A stretch of DNA of 64,000 bases from NCBI RefSeq assembly GCF_910592395.1, contig NC_088311.1, forward strand, positions 14,512,501-14,576,500, written 5' to 3'. Source of the DNA: Lineus longissimus. Taxonomy: Eukaryota > Nemertea > Pilidiophora > Heteronemertea > Lineidae. Every line of letters starts with the position of its first letter. Positions within the stretch are counted from its first letter, which is position 1. Shown here one piece after another: positions 42,956-53,698 of the stretch. A model generated the notes under the pieces. The model saw only the letters and a program-made list of their open reading frames with translations. It was not told where the DNA came from and made no database searches. The position numbers and the translations under genes are program-made.

Positions 42956-43304
42956 ACATCATCATCCTCCATATCAATATTCCATGTCGGATCCTTCTTT
43001 TCGTTGTCGGCATAGGACAGCGAAGCGTCAAACGGGACAGAGCTGTCGAGGTTTTCAACCAATGGCACGGGTGGCTCTGACTTCTTTTTCGGCGTCGAAC
43101 TTATAATTGGCTGCGGCTCCTCAGTGATATTCATAGGACGAGGTGGGTCATGATCCATTTCATACTGCGTTGCCTTGGACCGTTTTGGAACACGGATTCT
43201 CACCTGGGTGCCTTTATTTGAGACAACTGCGGGTGGATATTCCACACAAACAACTGGAGTACTTGACAATGTGGGAGAAATCGGGAGAATATCTTCATGC
43301 CAAA
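42956..43304 (-). CDS. THAP/DDE gene exon 3
   Basis: 349-nt minus-strand exon with ATTGCAG acceptor and a perfect GTAAGT donor (42950-42955). It encodes a low-complexity linker rich in Pro, Ser, Glu and Lys (PRPMNITEEPQPIISSTPKK) ending in acidic EDDD. This is the disordered spacer between the THAP DNA-binding domain and the transposase-like core. Confidence 0.75.
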
Positions 43305-43558
43305 CTGCAATAGAAATAGAATTTTAAAAATTATCATACGATATACTACATTCACAATAATTGCCCAACCAACATAGAAAAAAAAGAGAATTATGTATGT
43401 TACTGTCAGTTGCTCTGATGTAGTACGCTATATTTTCATGTAAAATTGCACTTTAGAAACTAGTCAAAAAGACGTCTTTCTGACATCTTTATTGCCACTT
43501 TGTGACCAGATGACGAGTGATCAGTTTCCAACGTGATTAATGGGTTGTGAACTTACAC

Positions 43559-43668
43559 GCTTTCGCTCTCTCTTTTTGACAACATTGCTTGGTTCAGCCT
43601 CCAAATGATGTGGCTGGTTAGGAAAGAGGATCTTCGGAATAGCATCTTTCTTCTTGCGCCATGGACCA
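43559..43668 (-). CDS. THAP/DDE gene exon 2
   Basis: 110-nt minus-strand exon with TTTCCAG acceptor; the donor consistent with phase is C/GTGTAAG. It encodes GPWRKKKDAIPKILFPNQP, equivalent to the AVPTIF box that closes the THAP domain, followed by HHLEAEPSNVVKKRERK. It joins exon 1 as K-S-G in phase. Confidence 0.75.
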
Positions 43669-44194
43669 CTGGAAATCGAGAGGGAAATGGAAATTAATCA
43701 AAGACTGAGAAGTTTATATTTTCAAAATGCCCTCCTATACTGCATGGCCCCGCACGCAGCCAGCCCTTTCCCTGCACGCTGTACCTGCATGGCCTCGACT
43801 GACTGGCATTGAGTGAGCAGGGCCGGGGTAGGCCGAGGCATCAACATGATCAAATAAGCCTAGCCCTAGGGAAGGCTAGAGGCCTATACCATGCCTCATC
43901 ATGCTCATGGTGTGCTCAGCATGAACAGTGACCCTACCCTGGTGACAGTGCAGGCCTCCTACATAGTCCTACAGTGCCAGCCTAGTCAGTAGACCGGTCA
44001 CATCTACACTGTCAGTAGGCCTAGTCATCGTATGCATGTGCATACCATCATGTACATGTACACATATCATGCACATGCACTGACAATGCCAATGACCAGC
44101 ATCAGTGATCAGATCCATAGATTGGGCCAAATTTATTCCACTCAAGGACAGAAAATTATTGACAATTACTAAATTAGGATGCACCACAAATTAC

Positions 44195-44466
44195 CTTTTC
44201 TTATCTCCGAATACCATAGGTGGAGGAATTAAATTACTGTCACAGAAATGCCTTGGGCAAATCACCGATGATCTGTTCCCAGCTGCAGGTTCGACGAATC
44301 CAAGGCGAGAACGCTGCACGAATTTCACCCACGCACGCCTGATTACTTGATCAGCAGGGAATGCAAACGTTGATATCCCGAGATGTGCATCCGATACGTT
44401 CTTGCACCCCCAACAACACAATAGTTCGGCATTTTTCATTGAATAAATGTCATCAAATCGGGTCAA
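44195..44466 (-). CDS. THAP/DDE gene exon 1, THAP zinc finger
   Basis: Minus-strand first coding exon. The THAP C2CH finger is complete: CWGC, then the conserved FAFPAD and RRAWVKFVQR, and CPRHF about 45 residues on. Starts are possible at 44466 (MTRFDDIYS) or 44436 (MKNAELLCC); the second places the finger nearer the N-terminus, as is usual. Donor AAAAG/GTAATT. With the downstream exons it forms a THAP plus DDE-like protein of at least 669 aa, all nine junctions in phase. Such proteins derive from THAP-bearing transposases (Kolobok or P-like by inference). The multi-exon structure suggests a host-type gene. Confidence 0.85.
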
Positions 44467-44539
44467 TTGCTCACTCGATCAATGCATCTTGTACACAATG
44501 GCGTACAATAGCCCCTTTCTTGTTCGAAGGGATCTCCCT

Positions 44540-44600
44540 GCAATGACGTCACGGCCGAATACTTCCGAAGATTTCCGAGTGCTTCCTTGGGAATTTCTTT
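44540..44600 (-). promoter_or_regulatory. CRE and ETS-like promoter of THAP gene
   Basis: About 75-115 bp upstream of the possible start codons lie a perfect CRE palindrome TGACGTCA (44544-44551) and a CGGAAGT ETS motif (44561-44567, minus). There are further TTCCGA words and local CpG enrichment. No TATA box was seen, so it looks like a housekeeping-type core promoter. Confidence 0.55.
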
Positions 44601-44659
44601 TTCTGCTAGACCGGAATTTTATGCGAATAAAGTTTCCGAAATATTGACAACGACGGAAC

Positions 44660-45024
44660 AAAATGTATTATCAAATGTCATTAATTGATGTTTGATATAC
44701 ATACTTCCCATTGACAAATTGCACTATTGGTATACGACTTTAAGTGTTATTATGAGTTAGGCCATACTGTTTATTTAGGCCTCGTTATAAGGTGCTTACA
44801 TGTTTGTTATGTGTGTTGTGTGTGTTTGTAATTATTTTATGTGATCGTGTACGGCTTATATATGTTGGGATTTAGTGAATAAAGTCAGTTGTGACTACGA
44901 TTTGATACAAGCAGGTCGTTGGCTTTTTTACTTGTTATGTACATGTACAGTCCTTCCAGAGCCAACGCCCACCCCAGCCTATAGAGTTCCGTAAAAGCAC
45001 CAGAATGGGTGGTCTTCCTAAGCG
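44660..45024. other. Intergenic, no gene seen
   Basis: AT-rich with GTGTGTTGTGTGTG and ACATGTACATGTACA simple repeats. No coding signal. Confidence 0.5.
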
Positions 45025-45032
45025 AGGCGCAT

Positions 45033-46019
45033 ATGGCAAGCGGAGTGTCCAAAACCTGGTTTAAATATAGGTTTTTTTAAAACAACCTTGTTTATTAGCT
45101 AATAAACCGAGTTTCTTTGATAAAACCAAGTTTTTTACCTAATAAACCTTGTTTCTATCCACAAATGTCAAGTTTAACAAATAAACTTGGTTTTATTCCC
45201 TAAAATATAAGTTTTTCATCCAGTGGTAATATGCTTAGTTTTATAGCAAAGAATCTTGGTTTATTAACAATAACTGGACAAATGGCTAATAAACCTACCT
45301 TTTTACGTAAAAAACTTGGTTTTATACAAAACAACTTAGTTTTTTGCATTAAAACCTGGTTTTATTGTAAAAATGTAGGTTGTTTTGAATAACTGGACAA
45401 ACGGCGTGCAAAAACCTACTTTCTATCGAGAAACTTGTATTTTCTACCTCGCCCCATGTATACAAATCCGCGATGTTATCGGGACGAGGATGGGCAACCT
45501 CGGCACCAAGTGGTACTAATGCTGCACTGCACTGCACTCTGTAAACTAGTTAGTTAGACCCTAACCTCATCCCAGATAACTCAATGTAGGTAGGATCGAG
45601 GTTTAAAAATGTAAGTTTTCTAATAAACCAGGTTTATTTTAAAAAACTAGGTTTATTAGTAATAAACTTAGTTTTTTTTAAAATAAACTAGGTTGTTTTG
45701 GTAATAAACCTTGTTTTATAGAATAAATGGACATTTCTGTACAGAAACTTATAAGATTATGTGGTAAAAAACCAAGTTTTTTAGGTAATAAACCAGGTTT
45801 TTTAGCATAAAATGTTAGTTTCTGTTAAAAAACCTACTTTATTAGGAAAGAAAGTAAAAAAACTTGGTTTTATTAAAGAAACTCGGTTTATTAGCTAATA
45901 AACAAGGTTGTTTTAAAAAAGCTATATTTTTTCCAAATAAACTTAGTTTATTAGGTAAAAAAACAGGTTTTTTTGAATAAATCTAGGTCTTTTTAATTAC
46001 TGGACACTCCGCTTGCCAT
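45033..46019. mobile_element. 987-bp TIR element of AAAC/GTTT words
   Basis: Terminal inverted repeats ATGGCAAGCGGAGTGTCCA and TGGACACTCCGCTTGCCAT, with an 8-bp target duplication AGGCGCAT at 45025-45032 and 46020-46027. The interior is almost wholly built from degenerate, mostly self-complementary words such as AAACTTGGTTTTA, AATAAACCTTGTTT and AAACCAGGTTT, with one more ordinary stretch at 45.4-45.6 kb. There is no ORF. An 8-bp duplication fits hAT- or P-like transposases. Confidence 0.93.
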
Positions 46020-46027
46020 AGGCGCAT

Positions 46028-48340
46028 ATAGAGTAATACGGCTGAGACATTTTTGGGTGTCAAATTTCTGCGTTTTTGGTGCAGCCGTACACTCAGACAC
46101 AAAACAAACAATTCCTTTGTGTGCTTACTTATGCCTCGCCTCCTGTAATGACGTGGTCGCTTCGGCTGTCTAAAGCAAAGTGACGTTGCCTTTTCTCCGG
46201 TTCGTTCTTAAGAATTAACTACAGGCACCTCATGCAAAAATCTCGAAAATGCCACTGACTAAAACAGCTCACAATGATATTCCACTCCACTTGAGGGCAA
46301 CAGTTTCCCGTCAATTCATGACAAAACATTGAGGTACCTTGTTCATTATAGCCATGCTACCGAATTCTGCGTTGTATTTTCTTATCTTGTGTGCATCGAT
46401 CACGCCTTTCTGTCATTTCCTCGTATTCATCTACCCATCTAGAGAAAGTTCGTGAGTGGATACGAAAATTGTTCGCAAATGAACGCATATAGCCCGGACA
46501 TGGTCGATGCCTATCGCATGGTGCAGCCTGAAAGTGTAAACGTAGTCCAACCGCTGATTTGAGCTCTAACGATGAAGATGCCTCCTTTCATATCCTGCCT
46601 GCTCATCCGCCGCCCTATCGACATCATTTTCGCTCGAAATCACCACACATATCCAAAATGCAAAGCAAAAAGTTAATCCAAAGTAACTTCAGCTTGACAA
46701 ATCGAACCACAAACCACAACATATACACTCTAGGCCTTAGCCTACTACACCATAAGGTCCAACTTGTATTACATTTTCTGATGTAACTTAGGCCCTTCTA
46801 TGTCTTGAACTCTCTCCCATCAAAATAGGCCTTCTTCGGACTTTGTAGTTATTTTGCTATGTTCGGTAGTGGGACAGGTAAATGGAAGAATAGAGTATTT
46901 TCCCATTTTCTTTTTCCCGTGAGTTCTATGTTCCCCTGATATCACGATTGTTAGAACACAGTGGAACTAAAATGACTTTGTCAGGGAATCCCGACTAAAA
47001 CATCCTTGGCTGAGTTGTTAAAAAGGCCGTTACCCCTAACGGCCCGTTATCAAGCCGTTAACATGCCGTCAGATTGAACGAGACCTTATGCTCAGTTGCT
47101 AGAAATACTTTTAGAATGATGGTATGTTACTTTAGCCCAAAACATACCGTCATATTTACAACTCAAAGGTGCTACGTAAGCAGCCGTTATCTCTAATCCT
47201 AGCAGAAGATAAAAACAAAATTGCTGCACGCATGATATTGATGTAAAATCTGGTGCAGAGATTTTCGAATCAACAACACCACCGAGTTTTTAGGAGAAAT
47301 ACCAGTCCATCAGATGAGTAACCAGATCATGAAATACTTCCCCAAGGGGGATACAAGGGGGATACAAGGGGGATACAATATATTTTTGAGTTGGTGCAGG
47401 AGGATTTGCAACGACTGTCGGCGCTTCCGTCTTCAGTTTATATTTGCCACCAACAAAAGTCGGCCTAACTTCCTACGTCACTTTCTCAGTTCGAGGCTCC
47501 TGGCTTTTGACATTATTCGCCTTCTTGGGTGTACTTGTTTTTCTGTGCCTCTGCAGAAAACTCTCCCTTTACCCTTTATACTACCGCTAACATTATTATG
47601 TGCCGCCTTTTCTCTCTTTTCTTTACCACCCGACAATTGGACGCCCTTTTTTGCTGTACATCAGAGTTGTACCGGTTTCTGGATAGATGGCGTCACATGA
47701 GAACGACTATTTTTCTTCACTCATTCGTGTGTATAAACATGCTTTGGCCTTTCAGTGATAGTTTTAATCTTTCTTGCTGGAATGTGGTGAACTGTTCACC
47801 TGCTCCTTTTGCAGATTTGCAAAGGTTTCATTACTATTTTGTGATTATTTCCTGGGAAATATCACTCCATTATTCCTGGTAATTCTACCTGTATTTCTCA
47901 CAATTATCATGTCTTTCTTGGGAACTCTCTGGCTCCACTGATTTCTTTCACTGATGGTTCCATGCATTTTACAGTGATATACTATTTTATACTTAGTTCC
48001 GGTGCAACTTGTATCCTTTCAGTTAAACCGAAAACCAAGATCGACAGCCAAGATTGCAGATAGGAGTGTAACAACCAAAGGCATAACATCTACCCGGCCT
48101 GGCATAGCCATGGTCCTTCAATAATCGAAACTGAACTAAAACTTCTTCTTCAAACGCCATGTTTATTCGTTCGACACTCCAGCAAAACTGTTTTCTTTGG
48201 ACATTTGACATGCTCATATATAAATAAACGTTGAAAATAATCCAAACTTGTATTTTCGAAGTAAGAATCATCGTCCGATCGACAGAAATCCGGCACAAAG
48301 TTTAAATAACATCTTTAACAACATATCTTGCTTCAATAGT
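46028..48340. other. Unassigned, no gene supported
   Basis: Only short ORFs. A 12-bp unit GGGGGATACAAG repeats three times near 47345-47378. The inverted partner of the 27.6-kb repeat lies at 46870-46897. AAGTGGGACAGG and TTCCCC words suggest more remnants of that family. Confidence 0.45.
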
Positions 48341-48346
48341 TTCACC

Positions 48347-48610
48347 ATGGACACTGCTCAACTCGAGCGCATGAGTTCTAATCATGCAGGAGTCCTGACT
48401 CGCTACCAAAACAAGGCATTGAGAGGAATTCGGGATGATCGATCGAAGTGTCATCTCAGGGAATGCAAAGAGTGTATATCTACCTCCTTAGCGCTTTTGC
48501 AGGAAACTGACTCAATGCATAGAAATCGTCTGACTGATTCTGAAGCTGTTGTTGCGAATCACTGGTACCTCGAGGGGATAAGCGCCCTCAAAATAACCAG
48601 GAGTTCCTAA
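48347..48610 (+). CDS. Unknown 87-aa frame, possible gag start
   Basis: Frame from MDTAQLERMSSNHAGVLTRY with several cysteines (KCHLRECKECIS) and an end near KITRSS. It looks protein-like and precedes the second BEL gag by 1.2 kb, so it could be the N-terminal piece of that gag or an unrelated exon. No recognised family. Confidence 0.3.
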   Translation: MDTAQLERMSSNHAGVLTRYQNKALRGIRDDRSKCHLRECKECISTSLALLQETDSMHRNRLTDSEAVVANHWYLEGISALKITRSS

Positions 48611-49769
48611 TGTAGATCTTGCCCGCTTAGTGCCGTGGCGATACACTAAGTGGCAAACCAACCTCCCTCGTTCCAAACACACAATTAATGCAACGACTTA
48701 TATAAACATCACACAAATATATTTAAAACCATCAATTTCGCGAGTAACAGCAAGAATATACAAATGACAATCATCGGTCTTACCTTACTATGGTTGGGAA
48801 ATTTCTAAGGATGAAAATATGCAGAGTGGAATAAGTGATCTCTTTCAGCTTCGAGTGTTGCGTGGTCTCCTGATATGACCAATAACCCCCCCCTATATCA
48901 ACCCTTTGGCGCCCACGTGACACCCCTGGCTCGCCCTGACTCCGGCCAATCGGGGAAGGTGGTCACCATGACGTTGATGGTCCAGGGAATGACGTGGTTG
49001 TTTCCGGTGCTTATAAATTTAAAATATAATTGACTTGTTTACGAGCGACCATAATTACTTCTCGACAAAACACTTATTTCATAATAGGCCGCTGAAACCT
49101 TTATAATAGGCTATCATGCCCCTGCTAACGAGCTTAATAGGATGCGATGGTCAGAGGTGACCCTTAACGCAGATACTAGCGAGCAGGGATCTCGCACTTT
49201 CTTTGAGAAACGATTATGATATCATATAAATTATCACGGAATGATGTAAGAAGTGACATTGTTCCGATGACAGGCTGGTTTATGAGGTGTCACAACCACA
49301 ATAGGCTGTCCAGCTACCGATAACGAGCTCGTAAATAAGGTGTTACAACGCTAATTACTGGCGCGTGCATAACCTGGATCTGGACAGGATTATGAAATGT
49401 TCGAGGGCCAAAATATTGCTTCACGGTTTGAGACTGAAAATTCCAAAGTCATCCCTAAATAACAGTTGCAAATACAAAATAATATAAGTTCAATGATCCA
49501 AACCTCAATTCAGTCGAAATAGTAACATTCCAAACATCTCGATTCCGGTCCCACGAAATGTCCTCCGTTTGGGCCAGCCAAACAAAAGCCATCTCATTAA
49601 GGATTACCTAAGACAAGCCTCAATCATGAGAATACGAAATGTTTGGACGACCATAAAACAACTACATGTACATATAAATATTTTCACATGTTGAACTGCC
49701 ATGATACATTTTTGAAAAAGATCTAAATATAGTTATCAATTTGATACAAATTGGCTAACTGTAACACTG
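48611..49769. other. Non-coding stretch
   Basis: No supported gene. It contains a C-rich run at 48887-48892 and several GAGCTC/TAACGAGCT words. It may be an insertion between parts of the BEL remnant. Confidence 0.4.
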
Positions 49770-49789
49770 TCACGGATGCTACAGAGTGG

Positions 49790-51420
49790 TTTGCTTGACG
49801 CAAATAAATTGCCTTGACTGTACTCGATGCTCTTAGGTCTCGCATTAATAGTAAAACTTTGGCTTCAATCAATGAAAATTCAAGCGAATACACAGACTGT
49901 TCTAATTCTACAGAGGCTATTGTTGAGGAGTTGCCCAACCCCCAAGAACCACCCAATGTTCAGACTGAATTCAGTAACGTACAGTCCAAGGTGTCCAGAC
50001 AACAAGATCGGTTGATGAAAGTCAAGGAGGAACCTACTGGTGTGATACCCCCGGCGCCTCAGACGGACGTTCCTGGTCAAGCAACAGGTGAGAGGCTACA
50101 ACTCGTTCATGACAAGACTGCTGAGATTTGCATCGGTGATAAACCAGGGGAGGTTAACCTGCCGCCAACTTATGTCAACACCAAGACTCCTCGCTTCGTC
50201 AAAGAAATCAACCCGAGAAAAGCCGAATGCAGCTGCCTCTCATCAGCCTGCCACCCGAGAAAAGCCGAATGCAGCTGCCCCTTGTCAGCCTAAACCTCGA
50301 GAAGAGCCTCATGCATACGCTCTCCGTGGGCCTACAAGATCAAGACATCATGAGCCCCGTGTCAGCCATCCACCCCAACCGACTATGGGTCTACAGGATC
50401 AAGCATGTTGTGGAAGACTGAATCCCTTGGCTCGGGAATTGGAACCCCCAAGAACTCAGGCCCCAGCTCGGTCACCAGATAGATGGATTGATTACTTGAT
50501 CTCTGGAATCGAGACGATGGATCTCCCAAGGACTGGCCAAGGTTTATAGAGAGATTTTATGAACAGGTACACAGTAGGCCAGGCATTTCGGACACTAGAA
50601 GAATCGATATACTACAATCACACCTGATCGGAGATGCTAAGAATTTTGTCCAAGGGATAGGATTTAGTGGAAGATGCTATGCTGATATGTTACAGGAGCT
50701 CAAACGGATATATGGACACAGAAACAAGGTTGCTCGTGCTTTCGTAGACCAAGTGACTTTAGGACCGGTAATAACATCTCACAGTGTCTCATCTCTCAGA
50801 TCCTTCTTCGTTCATGTCAGAGACTACATAGTTACGCTATATCGCCTCAGTTACACTGACGATCTTCAGGGAACAGATGGGTTGGTCAAAGCAGCTCGTA
50901 GGATTCCGACCAATAAAATCAACTATTGGAACAAATATGTTGCGAACATTTCTAAGTATCGTGAGCCAAACATCCACGATCTCAGGGATTGGTTACAGGA
51001 ATGTTTGATCACGGATACCAACCATTATGCTGTGTCGTATGATCGAGCTAACCAAAAGCCAAAGCAGGGGAAGCCGGTTAAGACGACCTCCTCCCAAGGG
51101 TCGACGCTGTGCAATGCTGTGACTACCAAATCAGACAAGAAGAGCAATGCCATGGACAAGATCGTTAACCCTACCTGCTGTCTCTGCCAAGAACAGCATA
51201 GTCTGTACAAATGCCCGAAATTTGCGATAGTGTTGCAGAAAGGCAAGAGGCAGTCAAAGCAATGAAGTGATGCCTCAACTGCCTGACACAAAAACACTTT
51301 ATCAAGGATTGCACGTCAAATATATCTTGCAGGGAACCCTCATGTGGCAAACGCCACCACACTTTGCTGCACTTTCCCGCCAGGGATGGCAAGCGGAAGG
51401 ATGAGAAATCAGATGTCGCC
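49790..51420 (+). pseudogene. Second BEL/Pao gag remnant
   Basis: Three overlapping frames give a gag like that at 15.95 kb: a charged N-terminus, a Pro/Ala linker with a duplicated REKPNAAA unit (50215-50280), RSPDRWIDYLISGIE, and the core QGIGFSGRCYADMLQELKR continuing with GHRNKVARAFVDQ. Zinc knuckles follow: CCLCQEQHSLYKC, then CLNCLTQKHF and CREPSCGKRHH. Frameshifts occur near 50290, 50540 and 51265. Pol is absent: the remnant stops just before the palindrome at 51434. It is a different copy and subfamily from the 14863-22707 element. Confidence 0.8.
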
Positions 51421-51433
51421 CACTGTGGTACCA

Positions 51434-51561
51434 GAATATATGTATTGTGGTGGTAGGAATCTAGGTAATTCTAAGCTATTTTAACAAAAGCCCTTACAGG
51501 CCTTTTTGTCTCAAATTAGCTTAGAAACCCCTAAGAACCAGACACCACAATACATATATTC
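51434..51561. repeat. 128-bp fold-back MITE
   Basis: 19-bp perfect ends GAATATATGTATTGTGGTG (51434-51452 and complement 51543-51561), with further imperfect pairing inwards (TTCTAAGCTA). It sits at the break point of the second BEL gag. Confidence 0.85.
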
Positions 51562-51581
51562 TATCATTCATTAGATTCCCA

Positions 51582-51632
51582 GTGAAGCGTTGCAATGAAA
51601 TGGTCAGTGAAGCGTTGCAGTGAAATGGTAAG
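51582..51632. repeat. Tandem 26-bp duplication
   Basis: CAGTGAAGCGTTGCARTGAA with AATGGT appears twice in tandem. Confidence 0.85.
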
Positions 51633-51943
51633 GGAATACTAGAGTTCAATGGGTTAATGTAATCATGACTTACTGTATTCCAACAGAAAGTACACGTCAA
51701 TAGCTTTCCAAGGATACATCATTGCAAATATCCATTGAGAAATGGCAGAGAAATGAACCCTTGAAGTTCGCACATCTTGACAGTCCCAGCGTATTCCAAT
51801 AAATGCTGTAGGCCTACAAGACAGCTGTTACAGTGATTAATCATTGTTGCTTGAATCTATTGAAAATAATGTTGACAGTGTCTGCATGTACATGGTAACA
51901 TATGTTACCAAACAATACTCACGTCCCAAAGTATTACAATGGT

Positions 51944-52069
51944 CTATTGTTCGTTAATGCGTTTATCCGACAGAATTTCGAGACATTATTTTAACGACGC
52001 AAAAATAATTTTCAGCGCTGAAAATATTTTTCGAAAATTCTGTCGGATAAACGCATTAAGACACAATAG
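51944..52069. repeat. 126-bp near-perfect palindrome
   Basis: Arms TTAATGCGTTTATCCGACAG (51953 on, extending to AATTT) and complement 52035-52059. Outer CTATTGT/ACAATAG pairs are at 51944 and 52063. The centre is an 18-bp perfect palindrome ATTTTCAGCGCTGAAAAT (52008-52025). It lies 228 bp before the first gene of the virus-like element. Confidence 0.9.
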
Positions 52070-52296
52070 GCCTTTTCATGTCTTTGACAAGCAAAAATAA
52101 TTAATGATTGCAACATCTGATATGGCCATTGTACAACTTAATATCACTATGGTTTAAAGGCAAATGTTATTCTGTCCATGGAGACATGATGTTAACGTCA
52201 CACTTCCTCCATCTGGTGAGATTATTCCATTAAAATAAATGGCCTTTTTACTGTCTTCATTAACCAAAATTCAAGGAAAAAATTCAAGTAAATTAA
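52070..52296. promoter_or_regulatory. AT-rich leader of virus-like element
   Basis: No ORF. AT-rich sequence leads into the first element gene. The left end of the element must lie here or further left, but no long terminal inverted repeat could be checked because the right end is outside the window. Confidence 0.35.
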
Positions 52297-53688
52297 ATGT
52301 ATTATCCAATAGCAAATCAACATAAAAGTAAATTCACCTATGACTTCTTTAATTTAGAAGTAACTGTTAATACTAATAACTTCTTCAGACTACAAGAAAC
52401 TAAGATAACACCTGGGTTTTTGAGCCTGAAAAATAAGAAAGACTGTCTGCTACTGGAAAAGAATCCATTATCGTTTTACCAGAACCAATTTAACATGGCT
52501 GTTTGGTTTGCTACAACAGGTTGTGGTATTTCAATAGACGATCACTTGAATCACAGTGACCCATTGTTAAGGTCAATTTACAGGTTTCATGTTTACTATC
52601 AAATTTTGAAGATCATGAAGAATCTAGAGATACCAATTCCAGGTGAAAGTGATTTTAATGAGACAAACAATAACATTAACCGTAGGAAACTAGGAGGGTT
52701 ATTGAGTGAATTTGGTTTAAAAGACGAGTACGATTTCTCGGTGTTTGAAAATAACGGTGGTTGGAGGTCATGGAATGTACCGGATTACAACCCGAACATA
52801 ACTGATCCCGGATATTACATCAATGATTCTAAAATCAATTTCTTCCTCATGCAAGTTCATGAAAATAGAATGCCACCGATGTTCAGTAAAGACTGGGATG
52901 CTGGAATGGCTAATTTCAAATATCCAGATATTTTCATCAAGGATCATGTCAGGAGACACAAGAATGTATTTGATGTAATTACACAAAATGAATGTCAAAC
53001 CTATCAACAATTCATGATATTTAAATCAAATGGTTTCTCTAATCCTGGAATAGAGAGGTTAAATGATACAATAAGAACATATGTTTACTGTATTCTGGGT
53101 GCTCAGGCGTTGACCAGAACACCAATAATTGGAGTACCGGGTACAGAATTGGATGCACAGAAGGAATTTAACAAACTATTAAAGGATTCGATTAATCAAC
53201 ATCCTGATATTCCCACTTCAATTCAAAGATACCAAAAAGCAGTGAGTGACACTCATACAAGACTAGATTATGTAATATCACCAGGATTGTATGTCATAGG
53301 ATCAAATATGGTACTCGTTATTGGTAAGCTGGATAACTACAATAATAACATTTTAATAGCACCAAAAAATGCTAAACCCGGTAAGAATGACATTAACCAC
53401 AAAAAGACCTTACCACCACCACTGATGGAAGGAAATAGTTCTAAGAAAATAAGAGTTAAGAGTAGCGTTGGTACATCAATGACGGACTTCGTCCTGAGAG
53501 CAAAGCTCGAGACCAGTCATAAACCAAAGAGTAATGTTGATACACCAAAAACAACTGAAACCTCAAAGAATATTCCTATTACTACTAAACTTGACACCAA
53601 AGTTGAGAAGGAGGATGATACTCATAAAACAATTAAATTCATGCTTTACTCAGTTGTTGGTACATTGATTGTTTTTATGGTTAGATAA
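52297..53688 (+). CDS. Virus-like element protein 1, capsid candidate
   Basis: 463 aa, no signal peptide. About 340 N-terminal residues form a folded, aromatic-rich region with FYQNQFNMAVWFATTGCGIS near residue 60-80 and GLYVIGSNMVLVIGKL near 330. A disordered Lys/Thr-rich tail follows, then a C-terminal membrane anchor (FMLYSVVGTLIVFMV, last 15 residues). A copy of the double-hairpin repeat is translated in the tail as TDFVLRAKLET (near residue 398). It is first in the plus-strand block and ends 10 nt before the next gene. From memory, similar proteins sit beside this type of PolB in other animal genomes. A structural role is a guess from position. Confidence 0.7.
   Translation: MYYPIANQHKSKFTYDFFNLEVTVNTNNFFRLQETKITPGFLSLKNKKDCLLLEKNPLSFYQNQFNMAVWFATTGCGISIDDHLNHSDPLLRSIYRFHVYYQILKIMKNLEIPIPGESDFNETNNNINRRKLGGLLSEFGLKDEYDFSVFENNGGWRSWNVPDYNPNITDPGYYINDSKINFFLMQVHENRMPPMFSKDWDAGMANFKYPDIFIKDHVRRHKNVFDVITQNECQTYQQFMIFKSNGFSNPGIERLNDTIRTYVYCILGAQALTRTPIIGVPGTELDAQKEFNKLLKDSINQHPDIPTSIQRYQKAVSDTHTRLDYVISPGLYVIGSNMVLVIGKLDNYNNNILIAPKNAKPGKNDINHKKTLPPPLMEGNSSKKIRVKSSVGTSMTDFVLRAKLETSHKPKSNVDTPKTTETSKNIPITTKLDTKVEKEDDTHKTIKFMLYSVVGTLIVFMVR
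53481..53511 (+). repeat. Double-hairpin repeat, copy 1
   Basis: Hairpins GGAC-TTC-GTCC and GAGC-AAA-GCTC, translated in frame as DFVLRAKLE in protein 1. Confidence 0.93.
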
Positions 53689-53698
53689 ATAAGTAATT

